Assembly (NCBI RefSeq): GCF_904067045.1
Contig: NZ_CAJFDC010000014.1
Coordinates: 124,001-188,000 of the forward strand
Reading direction: 5' to 3'
DNA: 64,000 bases
Origin: Pseudomonas sp. FEN
GTDB lineage: Bacteria; Pseudomonadota; Gammaproteobacteria; Pseudomonadales; Pseudomonadaceae
Shown: positions 57,092-64,000 of the stretch, one piece after another
How positions within the stretch are numbered: the stretch's first letter is position 1
Layout of the letters: every line of letters begins with the position of its first letter
Made by a program: the position numbers and the translations under genes
The notes under the pieces: generated by a model
Told to the model about the DNA's origin: nothing
Databases searched by the model: none
Seen by the model: the letters and a program-made list of their open reading frames with translations, nothing else

Positions 57092-58105
57092 TTGAAACCT
57101 TATCCAATCCAGCGCGTGTCGATCGTTATCCCGGTCTATAACGAAGAGCAGAGCCTGCCCGAACTGTTGCGCCGTACCGAGGCCGCCTGTTCGCAGCTGA
57201 CCCAGGATGTCGAAATCATCCTGGTCGACGACGGTAGCCGCGATCGCTCCGCCGATCTTCTTCAGGAAGCCGCCGAGCGTGACGGCAGCCCGGTCATCGC
57301 GGTGATCCTGAACCGCAACTACGGTCAGCACGCCGCGATCATGGCCGGCTTCGAGCAATCCACCGGCGATCTGGTCATCACCCTGGACGCCGACCTGCAG
57401 AACCCGCCGGAAGAGATTCCACGCCTGGTGGAACAGGCCGCGCTGGGCTACGACGTGGTCGGTACCGTGCGCAATAATCGCCAGGACTCGGCCTTGCGCC
57501 GCTGGCCATCGCGCCTGATCAACATGGCCGTGCAACGCTCCACCGGCGTCGCCATGAGCGACTACGGCTGCATGTTGCGCGCCTATCGCCGGACCATCGT
57601 CGATGCGATGCTGGCCTGCCGCGAGCGCAGCACCTTTATCCCGATCCTGGCCAACAGCTTTGCCCGGCACACCACCGAAGTACTGGTGCAGCATGCCGAG
57701 CGTGAGCACGGTGACTCGAAATACAGCCCGATGCGCCTGATCAACCTGATGTTCGACCTGGTCACCTGCATGACCACCACGCCCCTGCGGCTGTTGAGCA
57801 TCATCGGCTTCACCATGGCCGGCCTCGGCGCCTTGTTCGCCTTGCTGCTGGTGGTGCTGCGCCTGATCTTCGGCGCCGCCTGGGCCGGCGACGGCTCGTT
57901 CGTGCTGTTTGCTATCCTGTTCGTCTTCACCGGCGGCCAGTTCATCGGCATGGGGCTCCTGGGTGAATACCTGGGCCGCATGTATAGTGACGTACGCGCG
58001 CGTCCGCGCTTCTTCATCGAGAAAGTGCTGCGTAGCCAGCCCTCTCCTGCCAGCACTGCTGGTGATACCCCTTCTACTACTACCGCCAATCAGGTCGCAC
58101 CATGA
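57092..58105 (+). CDS. arnC: Undecaprenyl-phosphate 4-deoxy-4-formamido-L-arabinose transferase
   Basis: A 337-residue membrane-associated GT2 glycosyltransferase that moves formylated Ara4N from UDP to undecaprenyl phosphate. The GT2 core is VSIVIPVYNEEQSLPELL, ILVDDGSRDRS, and TLDADLQNPPEEIP with the DxD-type motif. Two C-terminal helices lie near residues 235-305. The start must be a TTG at 57092, because an in-frame stop lies eight codons upstream and no ATG intervenes; GGAAAG precedes it. It overlaps arnA by four bases. Confidence 0.94.
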   Translation: MKPYPIQRVSIVIPVYNEEQSLPELLRRTEAACSQLTQDVEIILVDDGSRDRSADLLQEAAERDGSPVIAVILNRNYGQHAAIMAGFEQSTGDLVITLDADLQNPPEEIPRLVEQAALGYDVVGTVRNNRQDSALRRWPSRLINMAVQRSTGVAMSDYGCMLRAYRRTIVDAMLACRERSTFIPILANSFARHTTEVLVQHAEREHGDSKYSPMRLINLMFDLVTCMTTTPLRLLSIIGFTMAGLGALFALLLVVLRLIFGAAWAGDGSFVLFAILFVFTGGQFIGMGLLGEYLGRMYSDVRARPRFFIEKVLRSQPSPASTAGDTPSTTTANQVAP

Positions 58106-60093
58106 ATCCGAAAGTTGTCGTCTTCGCCTATCACGATATTGGTTGCACCGGCATCGAGTCCCTGCTCGCCGCAGGTTATGACATTGCCGCAGTGTTCACC
58201 CATGCCGACGACCCGAAGGAGAACGCCTTCTACGGTTCCGTAGCCCAACTCTGCGCGCGCAAGGGTATTACGGTGCACGCACCGGAAGATGCCAACCACC
58301 CGCTGTGGATCGAGCGCATCGCCAAGCTGAACCCGGACTACATCTTCTCGTTCTACTACCGTAACCTGCTCAGCGAAGAGCTGCTGGCAACCGCCAAGAA
58401 CGGCGCGTTCAACCTGCACGGCTCCCTGCTGCCACGCTACCGTGGTCGCGCACCGGCCAACTGGGTGCTGGTCAACGGCGAAAGCGAAACCGGCGTGACC
58501 CTGCACCGCATGGTCAAGCGTGCCGATGCCGGTGGCATCCTGGCGCAGAACCGCGTCGCCATCGAGCGTGCCGACACGGCCCTGACCCTGCACACCAAGC
58601 TGCGTGACAGCGCCGCCAGCCTGCTGGCTGAAGCCCTGCCGCAACTGGCCGCCGGCAAACTGAGCGAAACCGCCCAGGACGAGTCCAAGGCCACTTATTT
58701 CGGTCGCCGCACCGCGGCTGACGGCAAGCTGGTCTGGAAAAAGCCCGCCGAAGAACTGTTCAACCTGGTTCGCGCCGTGACCCAACCTTACCCGGGTGCT
58801 TTCTGCGCCGTGGGCGAGCACAAGCTGATCGTCTGGAGCGCCGAAGTCGTCAAGGGCAACGAAGGCCAGGCACCTGGTCGCGTGATCAGCGTCGATCCGC
58901 TGCGCATCGCCTGCGGTGAAGACTCCCTGGTGATCAACGCCGGCCAGCGCAACGACAACGGCCTGTTCCTCAGCGGTCCACAACTGGCCAACGAACTGGG
59001 CCTGGTGGACGGTTCCTTCCTGCGTGGCGCCGAGTCGGGCCGCAAGCCACGTCGTACCCGCGTACTGATCCTGGGCGTCAACGGTTTCATCGGTAACCAC
59101 CTGTCCGAGCGCCTGCTGCGCGACGACAAGTACGAAGTCTATGGCCTGGACATCGGCTCCGACGCCATCGAGCGCCTGCGCAGCCATCCGAACTTCCACT
59201 TCGTCGAAGGCGATATCAGCATCCACTCCGAGTGGATCGAATATCACATCAAGAAGTGCGACGTGGTCCTGCCGCTGGTGGCCATCGCCACCCCGATCGA
59301 ATACACCCGCAACCCGCTGCGCGTATTCGAACTGGACTTCGAAGAGAACCTGAAACTGGTTCGCTACTGCGTCAAGTACAACAAGCGCGTGATCTTCCCG
59401 TCGACTTCCGAAGTCTACGGCATGTGCCAGGACGAGAACTTCGACGAAGACACCTCGAACCTGATCGTCGGCCCGATCAACAAGCAGCGCTGGATCTACT
59501 CGGTTTCCAAGCAACTGCTGGACCGCGTGATCTGGGCTTACGGCGCCAAGGGCCTGAACTTCACCCTGTTCCGTCCGTTCAACTGGATGGGTCCACGCCT
59601 GGACCGTCTGGATTCGGCGCGTATCGGCAGCTCCCGCGCCATCACCCAGCTGATCCTGAACCTGGTGGAAGGCACGCCGATCCGTCTGTTCGACGGTGGC
59701 GAGCAGAAGCGTTGCTTCACCGACATCGCCGACGGCATCGAGGCCCTGGCCCGTATCGTCGACAACGAGAACGACTGCTGCAACGGCCAGGTCATCAACA
59801 TCGGTAGCCCGAACAACGAAGCCAGTATCCGTCAGTTGGGCGAAGAACTGCTGCGTCAGTTCGAAGCTCACCCGCTGCGCGGCAACTTCCCTCCGTTCGC
59901 TGGTTTCCGCGACGTGGAGAGCAAGGCGTTCTACGGTACCGGCTACCAGGACGTGTCGCACCGCAAACCAAGCGTCGAAAACGCCAAGCGCCTGCTGAAC
60001 TGGGAGCCGACCGTCGAGATGAGCGAAACCATCGGTAACACCCTGGACTTCTTCCTCAAGGAAGCCATGCTCGAAATCGCGGACAAGCGCTGA
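58102..60093 (+). CDS. arnA: Bifunctional UDP-Ara4N formyltransferase / UDP-glucuronate decarboxylase
   Basis: A 663-residue fused enzyme of the usual ArnA length. The N-terminal formyltransferase (1-305) carries Asn/His of NLHGSLLPRYRGRAP and the Asp of RADAGG. The C-terminal NAD-dependent decarboxylase (315-663) has GVNGFIGNHL, STSEVYG and YSVSKQLLD with Tyr-x3-Lys. Both activities needed before and after the ArnB amination are therefore present. It overlaps arnC (ATGA) and arnD (TGATG). Confidence 0.97.
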   Translation: MNPKVVVFAYHDIGCTGIESLLAAGYDIAAVFTHADDPKENAFYGSVAQLCARKGITVHAPEDANHPLWIERIAKLNPDYIFSFYYRNLLSEELLATAKNGAFNLHGSLLPRYRGRAPANWVLVNGESETGVTLHRMVKRADAGGILAQNRVAIERADTALTLHTKLRDSAASLLAEALPQLAAGKLSETAQDESKATYFGRRTAADGKLVWKKPAEELFNLVRAVTQPYPGAFCAVGEHKLIVWSAEVVKGNEGQAPGRVISVDPLRIACGEDSLVINAGQRNDNGLFLSGPQLANELGLVDGSFLRGAESGRKPRRTRVLILGVNGFIGNHLSERLLRDDKYEVYGLDIGSDAIERLRSHPNFHFVEGDISIHSEWIEYHIKKCDVVLPLVAIATPIEYTRNPLRVFELDFEENLKLVRYCVKYNKRVIFPSTSEVYGMCQDENFDEDTSNLIVGPINKQRWIYSVSKQLLDRVIWAYGAKGLNFTLFRPFNWMGPRLDRLDSARIGSSRAITQLILNLVEGTPIRLFDGGEQKRCFTDIADGIEALARIVDNENDCCNGQVINIGSPNNEASIRQLGEELLRQFEAHPLRGNFPPFAGFRDVESKAFYGTGYQDVSHRKPSVENAKRLLNWEPTVEMSETIGNTLDFFLKEAMLEIADKR

Positions 60094-60977
60094 TGCAGGC
60101 TGGACTTCGCATCGATGTGGACACCTATCGCGGCACCCGTGAAGGGGTACCGCGGTTGCTGGAACTGCTCGACGAGGCCCAGGTCAAGGCGACGTTCTTC
60201 TTCAGCGTCGGACCGGACAACATGGGGCGCCACTTGTGGCGCCTCATCAAACCCCAGTTCCTGCTGAAGATGTTGCGTTCCAAGGCTGCCAGCCTGTATG
60301 GCTGGGACATTCTGCTGGCCGGCACTGCCTGGCCAGGCAAGCCAATCGGTCGGGATCTGGGGCATCTGATGCGCCAGACCCTGGCCGCTGGCCATGAAGT
60401 CGGCCTGCACGCCTGGGATCACCACGGTTGGCAGGCCAACGCCGGACGCTGGAGCGAGGCCCAACTGGTCGAGCAGATCCGTCTTGGCGTCGATTGCCTG
60501 AGCGATATCACCGGCCAAGCCGTCGAATGTTCGGCCACCGCCGGTTGGCGCGCGGACGAGCGTGTCGTGCAAGCCAAGGAGCAATTCGGTTTTCGCTATA
60601 ACAGTGACTGCCGCGGACACGGTCTGTTTCTGCCACGGTTGGCGGATGGCAGCCTGGGTACCCCGCAAATTCCCGTGGACCTGCCCACTTTCGACGAAGT
60701 CGTGGGTGCGGATCTGGCCGCGAAAGATTTCAATGCGTTCATTCTCGACCGGTTCAGTCCGGCGCGCCTGAACGTCTACACCATTCACGCAGAAGTAGAA
60801 GGGATTCTGATGGCAAACGAGTTCCGCCAGCTCTTGGCCCAGGCCAAGGCGCGCGACATCGAGTTCCAACCCCTGGTCAACCTGCTGCCCGCGCAATTGG
60901 ACCGTTTGCCCGAAGGGCGACTGGTACGTGGCACCCTCAGTGGCCGTGAAGGCTGGCTGGGGGTACAGCAAGGATGA
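60093..60977 (+). CDS. arnD: Deformylase of undecaprenyl-phosphate-Ara4FN
   Basis: A 294-residue NodB-family deacetylase-like enzyme that removes the formyl group from the lipid-linked sugar. RIDVDTYRGTREG has the catalytic Asp and metal Asp, EVGLHAWDHHGWQ the metal-binding His pair, and ATAGWRADE a further family block. The ATG shares one base with the arnA stop. Confidence 0.95.
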   Translation: MQAGLRIDVDTYRGTREGVPRLLELLDEAQVKATFFFSVGPDNMGRHLWRLIKPQFLLKMLRSKAASLYGWDILLAGTAWPGKPIGRDLGHLMRQTLAAGHEVGLHAWDHHGWQANAGRWSEAQLVEQIRLGVDCLSDITGQAVECSATAGWRADERVVQAKEQFGFRYNSDCRGHGLFLPRLADGSLGTPQIPVDLPTFDEVVGADLAAKDFNAFILDRFSPARLNVYTIHAEVEGILMANEFRQLLAQAKARDIEFQPLVNLLPAQLDRLPEGRLVRGTLSGREGWLGVQQG

Positions 60978-62623
60978 CCAGACGCTGGGCTTTGCCACTG
61001 CTGTTTCTCGCTTTCCTGCTGTTTTATCTGCTGCCACTGGTCACCCATGGCATGTGGATTCCCGACGAAACCCGTTACGCACAGATCGGCCAGGAAATGC
61101 TCACGCGCGGCCAATGGGCTTCGCCGCATTTCATGGAGCTGCGTTACTTCGAAAAACCCATCGCCGGTTACTGGATGATCGCCATTGGTCAGGCGATCTT
61201 CGGCGAAAACTTTTTCGGCGTGCGCTTCGCCTCGGCCCTGAGCAGCGGGCTGAGCGTGCTGTTGGTCTATCTGATCGCCGGACGTCTGTGGAACGACGAA
61301 CGCAAGCAGTTTGCCTGCGCCGCGCTGTACATGAGCTTTGGCCTGATCGCCGGGCAAGCCGGCTACGCCAACCTCGATCCGCAGTTCACCTTCTGGGTCA
61401 ACCTGAGCTTCGTCGCCTTGTGGTTCGCCATCGACAGCAGCAGCCCACGCGCCCGCCTGTGGGCCTGGGCGGCCCTGGGCCTGGCCTGCGGCATGGGCTT
61501 CATGACCAAGGGTTTCCTCGCCCTGATGCTGCCAGTGCTGATCGCCCTGCCCTACATGATCTGGCAGAAACGTTTTCGCGAACTGGTCGGTTATGGCCTG
61601 GTGGCCGTGCTCGTGGCCACGCTGATCAGCCTGCCCTGGGTCCTCGCGGTTCACCTGCAGGAGCCGGACTACTGGCGTTTCTTCTTCTGGCACGAGCATA
61701 TCCGTCGCTTTGCCGCCGAAGACGCGCAGCACACCCGCCCATGGTGGTTCTACCTGCCGATGATCGTGGTCTCCAGCCTGCCCTGGGCCCTGCTGCTGCC
61801 AATTACCCTCAAGGACGCCTGGAACACCCGCGGCCAGCGCATCACCGTGTTCCTGCTGCTTTGGCTGCTGTTGCCGCTGGCGTTCTTCAGTCTCAGTCGC
61901 GGCAAGCTGCCGACCTACATCATGCCGTGCCTGATGCCCCTGGCGTTGTTGATGGGGCATTCGCTGATGGACCGCATCAAGCTTGCGCAAGGCCAGGTTC
62001 CCCGTCTCAACGGCCTGCTCAACCTGGTGCTGGGCCTGGCGGCGCTGGCGGCGTTGGTGTATTTCCAGATCAAGCAGCCGTTCTACGATAACGAGCCGCT
62101 GCACCTGACCCTGCTCTGCGTGTTCCTCGGCAGCTGGATTCTGGTCAACGCCCTGTCCGTGTTCAAGCCGCTGGCCTTCTGGGCCACCCCGGCGCTGGGC
62201 ATGGGCATGCTGGTACTGTTGCTGCCGGCGGCGATGCCGAACGTCATCGTCCACAACAAGATGCCGGACCAGTTCATCGCCCACCATGCCGAGGAACTGA
62301 GCCAGAGCCGGCATTTCCTGAGCAACGACCTGGGCGCCGCTTCCGCATTGGCCTGGCGCATGAAACGCAGCGACATCACCCTCTACAATACCCAGGGTGA
62401 ACTGCAGTACGGCCTGGGCTATCCCGAGGCCGCGGGTCGCAGCCAGGACCTGAGCCAGATCCAGGCCTGGATGGACAACGCCCGCCGCGAAGGCCAGGTC
62501 GGCGTGGTGATGCGCGTCAAGGATCAGGACGAACTGCATGAGATCGACCTGCTGCCCAAGGATCATGTTCGCTATGAAGAAGGCAACATGGTCATCCTGA
62601 TTTTCTCGAAGACCGCCCCATGA
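60974..62623 (+). CDS. arnT: Lipid A aminoarabinose transferase
   Basis: A 549-residue inner-membrane GT-C glycosyltransferase that transfers Ara4N to lipid A phosphates on the periplasmic side. About 12 N-terminal helices are visible. The first periplasmic loop reads IPDETRYAQIGQEML with the catalytic Asp/Glu, then YFEKPIAGYWM, and the periplasmic domain is C-terminal. The ATG overlaps the arnD stop. Confidence 0.96.
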   Translation: MTRRWALPLLFLAFLLFYLLPLVTHGMWIPDETRYAQIGQEMLTRGQWASPHFMELRYFEKPIAGYWMIAIGQAIFGENFFGVRFASALSSGLSVLLVYLIAGRLWNDERKQFACAALYMSFGLIAGQAGYANLDPQFTFWVNLSFVALWFAIDSSSPRARLWAWAALGLACGMGFMTKGFLALMLPVLIALPYMIWQKRFRELVGYGLVAVLVATLISLPWVLAVHLQEPDYWRFFFWHEHIRRFAAEDAQHTRPWWFYLPMIVVSSLPWALLLPITLKDAWNTRGQRITVFLLLWLLLPLAFFSLSRGKLPTYIMPCLMPLALLMGHSLMDRIKLAQGQVPRLNGLLNLVLGLAALAALVYFQIKQPFYDNEPLHLTLLCVFLGSWILVNALSVFKPLAFWATPALGMGMLVLLLPAAMPNVIVHNKMPDQFIAHHAEELSQSRHFLSNDLGAASALAWRMKRSDITLYNTQGELQYGLGYPEAAGRSQDLSQIQAWMDNARREGQVGVVMRVKDQDELHEIDLLPKDHVRYEEGNMVILIFSKTAP

Positions 62624-62964
62624 CCCTGATGTTGTTGCTCAGCGCCTGCCTGTTGACCTGCCTGGGCCAGGTCGCCCAGAAGTTCGCCGTCGAAAGCTGG
62701 CGCGGCCCGTCCCTGGGCATGCTGCATAAACTGCGCTCGCCCTGGCTGTGGCTGGCGCTGGCCAGCCTCGGTTTCGGCCTGCTGGTCTGGCTGCTGGTCC
62801 TGCAACGGCTGGAAGTCGGGATTGCCTATCCGATGCTCAGCCTGAACTTTGTCCTGATCACCCTGGTGGCGCGCTACCTGTTCAAGGAGTCGATCGATAC
62901 CCGCCATTGGTTGGGCGTGGCATTGATCATCGCCGGTGTGGTCCTTTTGGGGCGTCACGTATGA
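62620..62964 (+). CDS. arnE: Ara4N-undecaprenyl-phosphate flippase subunit ArnE
   Basis: A 114-residue EmrE-like protein with four helices, working with ArnF to flip the lipid-linked sugar across the inner membrane. AYPMLSLNFVLITLVARYLFKESI is typical in part. Overlaps arnT and arnF by four bases each. Confidence 0.93.
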   Translation: MTLMLLLSACLLTCLGQVAQKFAVESWRGPSLGMLHKLRSPWLWLALASLGFGLLVWLLVLQRLEVGIAYPMLSLNFVLITLVARYLFKESIDTRHWLGVALIIAGVVLLGRHV

Positions 62965-63368
62965 GCCAGGCTCGCGGTTTTACCCTGGCCACTGGCAGTG
63001 TCCTGCTGGTCAGCGGTGCCCAACTGGGCATGCGCTGGAGCATGACCCGCCTGCCGGAACCGGCGCAATGGCTGGACGCGCTGATGACCCAGGACGTATC
63101 GTTGCTGGCATTGGCCGTGGTGGCCGGGTCGATTCTCGCCTACGCCCTGTCCATGCTGTGCTGGCTGGCCGCCTTGCGCGACCTGCCCCTGGGTCGGGCC
63201 TACTCGTTGCTCAGCGTGAGTTACGCGCTGGTCTACCTGTTGGCCGCCGGGCTGCCGTTTTTCAATGAAAGCTTCAGTCTTTCAAAATCGCTGGGAGTGG
63301 CCCTGGTCATTCTCGGTGTGTTAACGATCAACTCTCCACGTATACCCCGTCCTAGGGACTCCGTATGA
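62961..63368 (+). CDS. arnF: Ara4N-undecaprenyl-phosphate flippase subunit ArnF
   Basis: A 135-residue four-helix EmrE-like partner of ArnE. LPLGRAYSLLSVSYALVYL and NESFSLSKSLGVALVILGV are the recognisable parts. ATG 62961 overlaps the arnE stop; a longer frame from 62748 is a shadow. Its stop overlaps ugd. Confidence 0.93.
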   Translation: MSQARGFTLATGSVLLVSGAQLGMRWSMTRLPEPAQWLDALMTQDVSLLALAVVAGSILAYALSMLCWLAALRDLPLGRAYSLLSVSYALVYLLAAGLPFFNESFSLSKSLGVALVILGVLTINSPRIPRPRDSV

Positions 63369-64000
63369 AAATCAGCGTAATTGGTAGCGGTTATGTCGGT
63401 CTGGTGCAGGCGACTGTGCTGGCCGAAGTCGGTCATGATGTCGTCTGCATGGACGTCGACCAGAACAAGATCGACTTGCTGCGCAAAGGCCACATCCCCA
63501 TCTTCGAACCAGGGCTGGAGACCATGGTCAAGACCAACCTGGAAAGCGGTCGCCTGCATTTCACCAGCGACGAAAAGCTGGCGATCGAGCATGGCCAGGT
63601 GCTGTTTATCGCCGTCGGCACGCCGTCGGACGAAGACGGTTCGGCTGACCTCAAGTACGTCCTCTCGGTAGGCGACGCCGAGGTCCGCCACCGCGTCGAG
63701 CCGCTGATCCTGGTGGAAAAATCCACCGTTCCGGTCGGCACCGGCGACACCCTGCGCGCGCATATCCAGGCCGCCCTGGACAAAGTCGGCCGCAGCCTGG
63801 AATTCGATATCGTCTCCAACCCGGAATTCCTCAAGGAAGGTTCGGCGGTGGAAGACTGCCGTCGCCCGGACCGGATCGTCATCGGTTGCGAGCGCGAAGA
63901 AGTGCGCGAAGTCATGCGCGACCTCTATGCGCCGTTCAACCGCAACCATGATCGCATCATGTTCATGGACCTGCGCAGCGCCGAGCTGACCAAGTACGCC
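63365..64000 (+). CDS. ugd: UDP-glucose 6-dehydrogenase, 5' part (runs off the window)
   Basis: The first 212 codons of the enzyme that makes UDP-glucuronate, the substrate of ArnA. The NAD motif is VIGSGYVGLVQA; GTPSDEDGSADL, VEKSTVPVGTGD and SNPEFLKEGSAVEDC follow in family order. It is the last visible member of the arn operon and overlaps arnF by four bases. The catalytic Cys lies beyond the window. Confidence 0.95.
   Translation, partial: MKISVIGSGYVGLVQATVLAEVGHDVVCMDVDQNKIDLLRKGHIPIFEPGLETMVKTNLESGRLHFTSDEKLAIEHGQVLFIAVGTPSDEDGSADLKYVLSVGDAEVRHRVEPLILVEKSTVPVGTGDTLRAHIQAALDKVGRSLEFDIVSNPEFLKEGSAVEDCRRPDRIVIGCEREEVREVMRDLYAPFNRNHDRIMFMDLRSAELTKYA

Noticed and set aside
58090..62566. 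Long minus-strand frames (623 and 593 codons) opposite arnA, arnD and arnT
   Set aside because: They are antisense shadows of certain genes in a tightly overlapping operon.
63640..63725. A suspected frameshift pair in ugd, where the sequence departs from the usual wording before EKSTVPVGT
   Set aside because: The length fits homologues and the other frames contain stops or implausible Arg/Pro runs, so it is read as ordinary divergence.

Overview
The window reads as a chromosomal segment of a Pseudomonas of the fluorescens lineage. The evidence is high-GC coding sequence, the neighbourhood cti-metH-cysI-DUF934-sohB (recalled from Pseudomonas genomes), several Pseudomonas-type REP/BIME elements, and a complete 3' part of an arn (lipid A aminoarabinose) operon. 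No rRNA, tRNA, CRISPR array, transposase or phage gene was seen.

Layout. 1-5439: 5' part of the fatty acid cis/trans isomerase gene cti, divergent from metH, then a small DUF2970 membrane protein. 5508-10145: a secreted subtilisin-like protein whose catalytic His and Ser are replaced and which ends in a chitin-binding module, an orphan periplasmic binding protein, a BIME and a 37-residue membrane peptide. 10422-12558: cysI and its DUF934 partner. 12598-17454: a 1618-residue leucine-rich-repeat protein with a NEL-type E3 ubiquitin ligase domain. 17581-19894: sohB, a histidine phosphatase and an SCP2 protein. 19977-28123: a PipR-type LuxR solo between two iminopeptidase genes and a five-gene oligopeptide ABC transporter, with matching lux-box-like sites on both sides. 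28334-31400: phosphotransferase/SDR pair and a Gfo/Idh/MocA oxidoreductase. 31518-36537: orphan betaine-type binding protein, two unknown coupled genes, a coiled-coil protein, a chemoreceptor without a periplasmic sensor, and a DksA-like protein lacking the full zinc finger. 36802-53886: a hydrocarbon or fatty-acid island. It holds a five-gene beta-oxidation operon (acyl-CoA dehydrogenase, FabG4-type reductase, MaoC hydratase, thiolase, acyl-CoA ligase), a FadL porin, two PraB-like proteins, AlkB alkane hydroxylase, an alpha/beta hydrolase, and a divergent Baeyer-Villiger-type monooxygenase, SDR and PF10118 protein. 53893-56696: an EmrAB-like efflux pair. 57092-64000: arnC-arnA-arnD-arnT-arnE-arnF-ugd, with overlapping starts and stops throughout and no arnB in front.

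How it works together. The pip region looks like a plant- or peptide-responsive module: import of small peptides or a related signal, cleavage by two iminopeptidases, and control by the LuxR solo through two similar operators. The alkane island could take hydrocarbons from outer-membrane uptake (FadL) through hydroxylation (AlkB) to chain shortening. Its MaoC plus FabG pairing implies (R)-3-hydroxyacyl-CoA intermediates, and BVMO plus SDR plus hydrolase would fit subterminal oxidation. The arn genes modify lipid A and would give cationic-peptide resistance, but the aminotransferase step must come from elsewhere in the genome.

Limits: all functional calls come from reading translated sequence and remembered families. 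No search, alignment or folding program was run. Several starts were moved downstream of the longest possible reading frame on ribosome-binding-site grounds.
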